Source: Xanthobacteraceae bacterium (GTDB lineage Bacteria; Pseudomonadota; Alphaproteobacteria; Rhizobiales; Xanthobacteraceae). From it: DNA of 6,179 bases. Shown here in pieces: positions 1-6,057 of this stretch; position 1 is the first letter of the stretch; every line of letters starts with the position of its first letter. Made by a program: the position numbers and the translations under genes. The notes below the pieces were generated by a model. It worked only from the letters and a program-made list of their open reading frames with translations, did not search any database and was not told where the DNA came from. The stretch lies in assembly GCA_030040825.1 (NCBI GenBank), contig JASHSY010000341.1:1-6179 (forward strand), given 5' to 3'.

Positions 1-1247
1 ACGCCGCGCGCGAGATCGAGCGTGTTGGCGCCTTCGTTGACGAGGATGGTCTCCGGCCGTTCCTTGAAAATGGTGCGCAGGACGCCAAGCGCCGCGTGAT
101 AGTCCATCGGCGAATTGTTGTTCATGAGCCGCGGCGCCATCTTGGCCACGTTTTCGTCACGCTTCACGCTGACCGCATCGATCCAGTCCGCAGGCGGAGC
201 AGGCCAGGCGCTACCCATGCCGTCGAGCAAGGCGGCGACAGCCGAGCCGATGTCGCCGACAACCGGGGCGGCAATCTCGACATTCGAATCCATCTCCTTC
301 GGTTCGATGTCGATCTGAATGAATTTCTTCGGCGCCTCGCCCCAGGTTTTGCCCTTGCCGTGCGAGAGGAGCCAGTTGAGACGCGCGCCAATCAGCATCA
401 CAACATCGGAATCCTTGAGCACCGTCGAACGCGCTGCGCCGGCGCATTGCGGATGCGTGTCGGGTAAAAGGCCCTTTGCCATGCTCATCGGCAGGAACGG
501 CGCTCCACTCTTTTCGACCAGAGCGCAGATCTCGTCATCGGCCTGCGCGTACGCGGCGCCCTTACCGAGGATAATCAGCGGACGCTTGGCGCTTTTGAGC
601 ACATCGAGCGCACGCTTGACGGCATCGGGAGCCGGAATCTGGGCTGGCGCCCCGTCGATGACCTTGACCAGCGATCTTTGGCCGCGCGCCGCATCGATCA
701 CCTGGCCGAATAAGTTCGCCGGCATATCGAGATAAACGCCGCCCGGGCGGCCCGAGACAGCGGCGCGGATCGCGCGGTCTAGAGCAATGCCGATGCTCTC
801 GGCGTGCAACACACGGAACGCCGCCTTGCACAACGGTTTGGCGATCGCGAGCTGGTCCATCTCCTCGTAATCGCCCTGCTGGAGGTCGACGATTTCGCGT
901 TCGGAAGAGCCCGATATGAGAATCATCGGGAAGCAATTCGTGGTGGCATGGGCCAGCGCGGTCAGGCCATTGAGGAAGCCCGGCGCCGACACGGTGAGGC
1001 AAATTCCCGGCTTTTTGGTCAGGTAACCGGCAATGGCGGCCGCATAACCCGCGTTTTGCTCGTGCCGAAACGACAGCACGCGGATGCCTGCGGCCTGCGC
1101 CATGCGACCAAAATCCGTGATTGGAATGCCGGGAACGCCGTAAATCGTATCGATGCCGTTGAGCTTGAGCGCGTCGATGACGAGGTGAAAGCCGTCAGTC
1201 AACTCCAGTTCTGTATTTAGCGCCGCATTCAATGCTGCTTCGGCCAT
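1..1247 (-). CDS. oxc: Oxalyl-CoA decarboxylase, 3' end cut by window edge
   Basis: Thiamine-diphosphate (ThDP) enzyme that decarboxylates oxalyl-CoA to formyl-CoA and CO2 in the cytoplasm, the second step of oxalate catabolism. About 415 of the usual ~570 residues are visible. The translated protein follows Oxalobacter formigenes Oxc closely, as recalled from memory: ELTDGFHLVIDALKLNGIDT near residue 15, RHEQNAGYAAAIAGY at 61-75, LTVSAPGFLNGLTALAHATT at 84-103, and SGSSEREIVDLQQGDYEEMD at 112-131. The ThDP-activating glutamate is E63 (E56 in O. formigenes), and the active-site Tyr-Glu pair is Y127/E128. The PYR domain and the central nucleotide-binding domain are complete. The PP domain begins near NEGANTLDLARG at the edge, so the ThDP/Mg motif and the C-terminal active-site loop lie outside. 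The ATG at 1247 is chosen because AGAGG lies 5 nt upstream. The gene follows the GntR gene after 13 bp, so co-transcription is likely. No frameshift is seen. Confidence 0.96.
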   Translation of the reverse strand, partial: MAEAALNAALNTELELTDGFHLVIDALKLNGIDTIYGVPGIPITDFGRMAQAAGIRVLSFRHEQNAGYAAAIAGYLTKKPGICLTVSAPGFLNGLTALAHATTNCFPMILISGSSEREIVDLQQGDYEEMDQLAIAKPLCKAAFRVLHAESIGIALDRAIRAAVSGRPGGVYLDMPANLFGQVIDAARGQRSLVKVIDGAPAQIPAPDAVKRALDVLKSAKRPLIILGKGAAYAQADDEICALVEKSGAPFLPMSMAKGLLPDTHPQCAGAARSTVLKDSDVVMLIGARLNWLLSHGKGKTWGEAPKKFIQIDIEPKEMDSNVEIAAPVVGDIGSAVAALLDGMGSAWPAPPADWIDAVSVKRDENVAKMAPRLMNNNSPMDYHAALGVLRTIFKERPETILVNEGANTLDLARG

Positions 1248-1252
1248 GGGAG

Positions 1253-1257
1253 CCTCT
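1253..1257 (-). promoter_or_regulatory. Ribosome binding site of oxc
   Basis: AGAGG on the minus strand, 5 nt before the oxc ATG at 1247-1245 and inside the 13-bp gap after the GntR stop codon (1263-1261). It fixes the start. The ATG at 1260-1258, directly after the GntR stop, is out of frame with oxc and overlaps this site, so it is not the start. Confidence 0.7.
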
Positions 1258-1260
1258 CAT

Positions 1261-2013
1261 TCAGTCGAGATAATCGGCGTATTTCGCCACGTGCTCGGCG
1301 AGCCCCAGCGCGTGATCGCGAACCAGTGTCTCGGCGCGCACCGTGTCACGCGACTCCAATGCTTCGATAATTTGCATGTGGTCGCGGATCGAACGATCGG
1401 CGCGATCCATCTCGCCGATCGTCTTGCGTCGAATCATGCGCATGTGGGTGAACAAATTCTCGGCGAGGTCGATGAGCGCGGTGTTGCCGCTCATGCGGAT
1501 GATCGCCTGATGGAATTCGATATTGATCTCGGAATATTCGTCGAGATGCGCACGGACGCGGCCGTCTTCGAACGTCGCAAACATGCGCCGCAATCCGGCG
1601 ATCTCGTCGTCGCTTGCTTGCTGCGTGATCAACCGCGCCGCCATACTCTCCAGCGCAGCCCAAGCCGTGATCAAATCAATCGCTTCTTGCCGCGTCTTGC
1701 GCACCACATAGACGCCGCGGCGCGGCACCGAGCGCACGAAGCCCTCGCGCTCAAGCTGGGCCATCGCCTCACGCACCGGCGTGCGGCTGACGCCGAACTC
1801 CTGCGCCAAGCGCCGTTCGTCGAGCCTGATTTCGGCGCGGCCGCGATAGATATCCATGGCGGCAATCGCATTCTTGAGCGCGACGTAAGCCTGACGCTTG
1901 AAATTTTGCGGGGCGGCCAGAGGGTCGACAGCCGGACGGCGACCCGGCGTGTCCACCGAAGTCCCTGTCCGGTCCGAGCGGCGCGCTATGGAAGGGCTGG
2001 AAGCCGCTAGCAT
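1261..2013 (-). CDS. GntR family transcriptional regulator, FadR/FCD type
   Basis: DNA-binding regulator of 250 aa, the usual length for the FadR subfamily plus a somewhat long, Ser/Arg/Pro-rich and probably disordered N-terminus of ~37 residues. The winged helix-turn-helix spans about residues 40-104. LDERRLAQEFGVSRTPVREA (64-83) is the classic GntR recognition helix region, and the wing ends in RRGVYVV (98-104). The all-helical FCD ligand domain covers about 109-242. It carries the N-x3-FH motif (N164, H168) and the later histidines H212 (RDHM) and H234 (RDHA), typical metal or carboxylate ligands of FCD domains. The ligand is unknown. Oxalate, formate or a CoA ester are reasonable inferences from the flanking antiporter and oxc. 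It lies between these two genes on the same strand. The ATG at 2013 has only a weak GGA-type ribosome site; an overlapping out-of-frame ATG sits 4 nt upstream at 2017. Autoregulation through the inverted repeat just upstream is plausible. Confidence 0.93.
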   Translation of the reverse strand: MLAASSPSIARRSDRTGTSVDTPGRRPAVDPLAAPQNFKRQAYVALKNAIAAMDIYRGRAEIRLDERRLAQEFGVSRTPVREAMAQLEREGFVRSVPRRGVYVVRKTRQEAIDLITAWAALESMAARLITQQASDDEIAGLRRMFATFEDGRVRAHLDEYSEINIEFHQAIIRMSGNTALIDLAENLFTHMRMIRRKTIGEMDRADRSIRDHMQIIEALESRDTVRAETLVRDHALGLAEHVAKYADYLD

Positions 2014-2027
2014 ACATTATTCCAGAT

Positions 2028-2044
2028 TTTTAGACGCGCTAAAA
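2028..2044. promoter_or_regulatory. Candidate operator: 17-bp inverted repeat upstream of the GntR gene
   Basis: TTTTAGACGCGCTAAAA is a perfect inverted repeat with 6-bp arms (TTTTAG/CTAAAA) and a 5-bp centre. It sits 15 bp before the GntR start codon, in the 61-bp gap after the antiporter stop. Size and place suit a dimeric regulator's operator. The arms are too AT-rich and lack a following T-run, so it is a poor intrinsic terminator. A second short palindrome, GGATTATCC, lies next to it at 2047-2055. Binding by the neighbouring GntR protein is inference; the repeat does not match a GntR consensus that I can name with certainty. Confidence 0.35.
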
Positions 2045-2074
2045 GCGGATTATCCCCACAGTCGTCAGGCCGCT

Positions 2075-3346
2075 TCAGCCCTGCTTGATGATCCGGCGCC
2101 GCATCGGCTTGAGTACGAACAGAGCCAGCACTGCGACTGACAGGTTCATGACGCTGGAAATCACAAACACCCAGTGCCAAGTGCCGGTATAGTTCTTGAT
2201 CAAGCTCGCCACTGGCACGACCCACACTGCGGTGCCTTTGGCGGTGTAGAGCAGGCCGGCATTGGCAGTAGCGAATTTTGCCCCGTAGGTGTCGGTCGCA
2301 ATCGCGGGAAACAGGCTGAAGATTTCGCCCCAGGTGAAGAAGATCAGCCCCGCCAGCAGTATGAACATGTAGGGCGTGTGTCCAAAGGCGCTGAGACTCC
2401 AGTACGCGCATGCACCGAGCGTGAACACGACCGCCATGGTGTTCTCGCGCCCGATGACATCCGAAACCCAGCCGAAAAACGGACGCGCCAAGCCGTTGAG
2501 GATATTGTCGATCACTAGGGCCGCGCTGAGCGTGGTGGCCGTGGCGAAAAAGATGTCCACCGATTTATCAGCAAGCCCGAAATCTCTGGCGATCGGCGCA
2601 ACCTGCGCCGTCGCCATCAGGCCCGATGCGGCCACCATGACGAACATGAGATAGAGCAGCCAAAAGACCGGCGAGCGCAGCATCTCGAGCGGCGCGTAAT
2701 CGCGCAGCGAATGCGTCAGCCGCGCCGCCGGTTTCGGCGTCTCGCCGGGTTGCGGCGCGCGCAACAGCCGCGAGAGGAGCACAATAATGAGTCCCTGCCC
2801 CAGCCCAAACCAAAGGAATGCGGATTCGTAACCGTGCGTCAGGATCACTTCACGAATCGGCACGACGGTCGCGGCCGTGCCGGCGCCGAATCCGGCCGCG
2901 GTGAGGCCGGCCGCAAGACCGCGCAAATCTGGAAACCACTTGAGCGCGTTGCCGACGCAGGTGCCATATACCGCCCCCGCGCCGATGCCCGAGAGCGCGG
3001 CGGCGACATACAATTGCCAAAGCGACGAAGCGAAGGAATTCAAAGTCCAGGCGGAGGCGACGAAGACGCCGCCCAACGCGACCACGACGCGCGGGCCGAA
3101 GCGATCAACGAACCAACCCTCGATCGGCACCAGCCAGGTTTCGGTCGCGATAAAGACGCTGAAGGCCACCTGAATGGCGGCGGTGCCCCAGTGATATTTC
3201 TGATTGATTGGATGGACGAAAAGCGTCCAGCCATATTGCAGGTTGGCGATCATCACCATACAGAGGACGCCGGTGATGAGCTGGCCCCAGCGCTGCGCTG
3301 GCGGCCGTGCCGCATCCGACTCGATAGTCGGCGATTGAACAGTCAC
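2075..3346 (-). CDS. oxlT: OxlT-like oxalate:formate antiporter (MFS)
   Basis: Inner-membrane major facilitator superfamily carrier of 423 aa, predicted to exchange external oxalate for internal formate. Twelve hydrophobic segments can be placed at about 20-42, 55-77, 87-108, 111-133, 142-166, 175-196, 226-252, 265-286, 303-320, 325-348, 358-384 and 389-412, with a charged central loop at 197-222. MFS loop motifs are GWFVDRFGPR (77-86) and GWVSDVIGR (292-300). The two cationic oxalate-site residues known in Oxalobacter OxlT are both kept, by my unaided alignment: R288 in NGLARPFFGW (R272) and K370 in LLYTAKGTA (K355). Aromatic positions LQYGWTLF (Y38), AVYG (Y127) and FFTWGEIF (W339) also match. 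F343 replaces a Tyr, and E341 is an extra acid in TM10. The start is GTG at 3346: GGCGGA lies 6 nt upstream, no in-frame start exists before an upstream in-frame stop, and the next ATG falls inside TM1. It is the first gene of the antiporter-GntR-oxc operon. The closest subfamily is clear; strict substrate choice is less so. Confidence 0.9.
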   Translation of the reverse strand: MTVQSPTIESDAARPPAQRWGQLITGVLCMVMIANLQYGWTLFVHPINQKYHWGTAAIQVAFSVFIATETWLVPIEGWFVDRFGPRVVVALGGVFVASAWTLNSFASSLWQLYVAAALSGIGAGAVYGTCVGNALKWFPDLRGLAAGLTAAGFGAGTAATVVPIREVILTHGYESAFLWFGLGQGLIIVLLSRLLRAPQPGETPKPAARLTHSLRDYAPLEMLRSPVFWLLYLMFVMVAASGLMATAQVAPIARDFGLADKSVDIFFATATTLSAALVIDNILNGLARPFFGWVSDVIGRENTMAVVFTLGACAYWSLSAFGHTPYMFILLAGLIFFTWGEIFSLFPAIATDTYGAKFATANAGLLYTAKGTAVWVVPVASLIKNYTGTWHWVFVISSVMNLSVAVLALFVLKPMRRRIIKQG

Positions 3347-3660
3347 TGTTTTTCCGCCCCCAGCATCGTTGTTAAGGCCGCTGCGTTTGGTTTGCAGCGA
3401 CCCTTTGATCGGCTTTGTCCGCCGTTGCCTTCATTTAGCTGTGCATCCGGCAAAGGCGCAAGTTTCGATTGTGCAGGAGCGCGGACCTGCGACGGGAAGC
3501 CGCTATGAAATAAGCACGCCGTACGAGCCCTTTAGCCGGGTTAACTAAGCCAACGGTGGTCATGCGTATCTGATCCGCGAATCGCGAATGAATAGTGAGT
3601 GCTGCGAAACTGACCAAAACCGCTTTGTGGGAACCCTTCGATGCGTGAATATTTGCCCTG
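3347..3660. other. Divergent intergenic region between the oxalate operon and the debranching-enzyme gene
   Basis: No credible gene is seen here; the open frames have unlike-protein composition and no ribosome sites. It should carry the leftward promoter of the antiporter operon, but candidates are weak. One is TTGCGC with a poor CTAAAT-like -10 about 17 bp on, read on the minus strand around 3430-3460. A tandem direct repeat CGCGAAT-CGCGAAT lies at 3576-3589. A loose inverted pair, TTAG (3532-3535) and CTAA (3545-3548), flanks a GTTAAC palindrome. No intrinsic terminator or riboswitch-like structure stands out. Confidence 0.5.
3353..3358 (-). promoter_or_regulatory. Ribosome binding site of the antiporter gene
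   Basis: GGCGGA on the minus strand, part of a G-rich run, 6 nt before the GTG at 3346-3344. It is a fair match to the Shine-Dalgarno core and supports the GTG start, since no ATG is available in frame before the first membrane segment. Confidence 0.45.
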
Positions 3661-3689
3661 TTGGCAACAGAGTTGGGGATTCCCATTAT
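3661..3689 (+). promoter_or_regulatory. Candidate sigma70-type promoter for the amylo-alpha-1,6-glucosidase gene
   Basis: TTGGCA (3661-3666, 5 of 6 to TTGACA) is separated by exactly 17 bp from CATTAT (3684-3689, 4 of 6 to TATAAT). Transcription would start near 3696, giving an ~85-nt leader before the ATG at 3781. The 9-bp palindrome GGGATTCCC (3676-3684) lies in the spacer and could be a regulator site. This is by eye only; chance matches of this quality are not rare. Confidence 0.4.
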
Positions 3690-3780
3690 CCACACCATGG
3701 GCTCGGGTCGGCAAGCACCGTTGCAGCCCGAAATCCGGCTTGATTGCACTGAAATCGAAGGAAAAGCCAAGCAAAGACCG

Positions 3781-5970
3781 ATGCCATCGAAAACCGCTGC
3801 CCAGCCGGCCTCGGTGCCAACACCGACCGAGGCGTCATTCTATATTTCCGCCGCGCAATCGGCGACACGGCCGCGCCGCGTCCTCAAACACAACGATACA
3901 TTCGCGGTGTTCGACGGCCACGGCGATTTCGGCGCTGCGCCCGCGGGTGCAGACGGACTATTTTACCGGGACACTCGGTTCCTTTCGCGGCTCGAGTTGC
4001 TGGTAAACGACGGTCCGCCGCTGCTCCTTGGCTCTAACCTGCGCGATGACAATGCAGCACTCGTCGTCGACCTAACCAACCCGGACATCTTCGCCGATCA
4101 GCAAATTGTCCTGCCAAAGGATACCGTGCATATCCTGCGCACGATTTTCCTATGGCAGGATACGGCGTACCAACGGCTCGGCGTGCGCAATTACGGGGCG
4201 CAGACAATCGAGCTGCGATTGTCGATCTTGTTTGCCAACGATTTTGCCGATCTGTTCGAAGTGCGCGGCACGCATCGCCAGCGCCGCGGCAACGCGACCA
4301 CGCAGTTACGCGGCGCCGATCAAGTGCTGCTGAATTATCACGGCCTCGACGGCAAGCTGCGGCGGACGACGCTGACGTTCGATCCGCCCCCCGACCGACT
4401 GGCGACCAACGAAGCATCCTACCGCCTACGTCTGGGGCCGGGCGAAGCCAAGCCGATCTTCATTGCCGCCGGCTGCAACGAGACCGAAGCGCGGCCGGCG
4501 TCTTTCTTACCTGCGCTCATCGCATCGCGCCGCGCCATGCGGCGGGAGACGCGCGATAACACCAGCGTCGAAACATCGAATGACCTGTTCAACGAAATGC
4601 TTTGCCGCTCAGCCGCCGATCTGGAAATGCTGATGACCGATACGCCGGAGGGCCGTTACCCCTACGCCGGCATCCCGTGGTTCTCGACCACATTCGGCCG
4701 CGACGGCCTGATCACCGCGCTACAAATGTTGTGGTGGAGTCCGGATGTCGCCCGCGGCGTACTGCGGCGGCTCGCCGCCTACCAGGCCAAAACGACCGAC
4801 CCGCAGGCCGACGCAGAGCCGGGAAAGATCCTGCACGAGATGCGCGGCGGCGAAATGGCAGCCCTGCACGAAGTACCGTTCGGCCTCTATTACGGCAGCG
4901 TCGATTCGACGCCGCTGTTCGTTTTGCTAGCCGGGCTTTATCTGGAACGCACCGGCGATATTCGAACCATCGCCGAACTATGGCCCTCAATCGAGGCCGC
5001 CCTGGACTGGATCGACGGCCCCGGCGACGCCGACGGCGACGGCTTTGTCGAATATCAACGCGCGGGTGAACAAGGACTAGCCAATCAGGGCTGGAAAGAT
5101 TCGCAAGACGCAATCTTCCACGCCGACGGCCGGTTGGCCGAGGGTCCAATCGCGCTGGCCGAGGTGCAAGGTTATGTCTACGCGGCCAAGCGGATGGCGG
5201 CACGCTGCGCGCGCCGACTTCGGCATGAGGTGACAGCTCGCAAGCTGGACGCGCAGGCATCCGAACTCGCCTCCCACTTCGAATCAGCCTTCTGGTGTCC
5301 GGAGCTTGAGACTTATGCAATCGCGCTCGACGGCGACAAGAAGCCCTGCGCGGTCCGCACGTCGAATGCCGGGCAAGTTTTATTCAGCGGCATCGCCGAT
5401 CCACAACGCGCCGCACTCGTTGCAAAAGGGCTGCTGCGTCCCGCATTCTTTTCCGGTTGGGGCATTCGGACGGTCGCGCAAGGCGAAGCGCGCTACAACC
5501 CGATGTCGTACCACGACGGTTCGGTATGGCCGCATGACAATGCGCTGATCGCGCTCGGCTTCGCCCGCTATGGACTGAAGCGACAGGTTGAGGTGGTGTT
5601 CGGGGGCCTGTTTGGCGCCGGCACCTATATGGAGCACCGGCGGCTGCCTGAACTGTTCTGCGGCTTCCGCAAGCAGCACGGGCACGGCCCGACGCTTTAT
5701 CCGGTCGCCTGCGCGCCGCAGGCCTGGGCGAGTGCGACCCCGTTTGCACTGCTAGAGGCCTCACTTGGCCTTGAGCTTGATCCGTTCGCTAATGAAATTC
5801 GTCTGTGCAACCCGTTACTGCCGACCTTTCTCGATGAAGTCACGCTGCGCAATCTGCAGCTTGGTGGGTCCCGCGTTGACCTGCGCGTTCGCCGCCACAA
5901 CGATACGGTGTCGCTCGATACGCTGCGGATCAGCGGCGGTATCCGCGTTTCTGTCGTTTATTCCTCGTAA
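3781..5970 (+). CDS. Amylo-alpha-1,6-glucosidase (glycogen-debranching-type glycoside hydrolase)
   Basis: Predicted cytoplasmic glycosidase removing alpha-1,6-linked glucose stubs from glycogen or related alpha-glucans; 729 aa from the ATG at 3781. Residues ~18-235 form the N-terminal beta-rich domain of bacterial/archaeal debranching enzymes, with LKHNDTFAVFDGHGDF (35-50), GLFYRDTRFLSRLELLVND (59-77) and VVDLTNPD (95-102). Residues ~265-725 form the (alpha/alpha)6 barrel. Its motifs are GIPWFSTTFGRDGLITALQ (297-315), GDADGDGFVEYQ (415-426), NQGWKDSQDAIFH (435-447), EVQGYVYAAKRMA (461-473) and SYHDGSVWPHDNALIALGF (576-594). The acid in the KDSQD segment (D440 or D443) is my candidate for the catalytic acid; this is inference. 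No signal peptide or membrane segment is seen. The open frame extends upstream with TTG at 3661 and ATG at 3697. I prefer 3781 because homologous sequence begins soon after it and a promoter-like pair overlaps the upstream part. None of the three starts has a good ribosome site. It is divergent from the oxalate operon with no obvious functional link, and no other glycogen gene is visible. Confidence 0.9.
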   Translation: MPSKTAAQPASVPTPTEASFYISAAQSATRPRRVLKHNDTFAVFDGHGDFGAAPAGADGLFYRDTRFLSRLELLVNDGPPLLLGSNLRDDNAALVVDLTNPDIFADQQIVLPKDTVHILRTIFLWQDTAYQRLGVRNYGAQTIELRLSILFANDFADLFEVRGTHRQRRGNATTQLRGADQVLLNYHGLDGKLRRTTLTFDPPPDRLATNEASYRLRLGPGEAKPIFIAAGCNETEARPASFLPALIASRRAMRRETRDNTSVETSNDLFNEMLCRSAADLEMLMTDTPEGRYPYAGIPWFSTTFGRDGLITALQMLWWSPDVARGVLRRLAAYQAKTTDPQADAEPGKILHEMRGGEMAALHEVPFGLYYGSVDSTPLFVLLAGLYLERTGDIRTIAELWPSIEAALDWIDGPGDADGDGFVEYQRAGEQGLANQGWKDSQDAIFHADGRLAEGPIALAEVQGYVYAAKRMAARCARRLRHEVTARKLDAQASELASHFESAFWCPELETYAIALDGDKKPCAVRTSNAGQVLFSGIADPQRAALVAKGLLRPAFFSGWGIRTVAQGEARYNPMSYHDGSVWPHDNALIALGFARYGLKRQVEVVFGGLFGAGTYMEHRRLPELFCGFRKQHGHGPTLYPVACAPQAWASATPFALLEASLGLELDPFANEIRLCNPLLPTFLDEVTLRNLQLGGSRVDLRVRRHNDTVSLDTLRISGGIRVSVVYSS

Positions 5971-6048
5971 AACCGCGCCAACCACCGGCATTCGCGATGG
6001 AACCCGACCCGCTTCGCCCCCGTTGAGGGGATGCGCCCACGTCGCTAC

Positions 6049-6053
6049 GGAGG
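6049..6053 (+). promoter_or_regulatory. Strong ribosome binding site of the exported-protein gene
   Basis: GGAGG, 4 nt before the ATG at 6058. It is the best Shine-Dalgarno match on the plus strand here and favours 6058 over the in-frame ATG at 6031, which is preceded by GAGGGG with almost no spacing. Confidence 0.65.
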
Positions 6054-6057
6054 CGAA

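Noticed and set aside
96..1220. Several plus-strand frames opposite oxc
   Set aside because: The minus strand translates without a break into oxalyl-CoA decarboxylase. The plus frames are antisense shadows common in high-GC DNA.
1258..1260. ATG directly after the GntR stop as the oxc start
   Set aside because: It is 13 nt from the true start and out of frame with oxc, and it overlaps the AGAGG ribosome site.
1246..2010. Plus-strand open frame of 254 residues opposite the GntR gene
   Set aside because: It mirrors almost exactly the GntR coding region. Its composition is rich in Arg, His and Ala, with no recognisable domain, while the minus frame has clear winged-helix and FCD motifs.
2061..2080. 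CAGG/CCTG hairpin across the antiporter stop codon as a terminator
   Set aside because: Four-bp arms around a 10-nt loop and no T-run. Continued transcription into the GntR gene is more likely.
2711..3508. Plus-strand open frame of 265 residues opposite the antiporter
   Set aside because: Arg/Gly-rich with no family features, antisense to a well-supported 12-segment membrane protein.
3435..3770. Minus-strand open frame of 111 residues in the divergent intergenic region
   Set aside because: No ribosome site or recognisable motif, overlaps the glucosidase 5' region and its promoter candidate, and looks like a chance open frame.
4712..5320. Minus-strand open frame of 202 residues inside the glucosidase gene
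   Set aside because: Extremely Arg-rich, antisense to the conserved catalytic barrel; a composition artefact.
6017..6030. CCCC-CGTTGA-GGGG hairpin as a terminator of the glucosidase gene
   Set aside because: The stem is only 4 bp and no T-run follows; it is too weak to call an intrinsic terminator.
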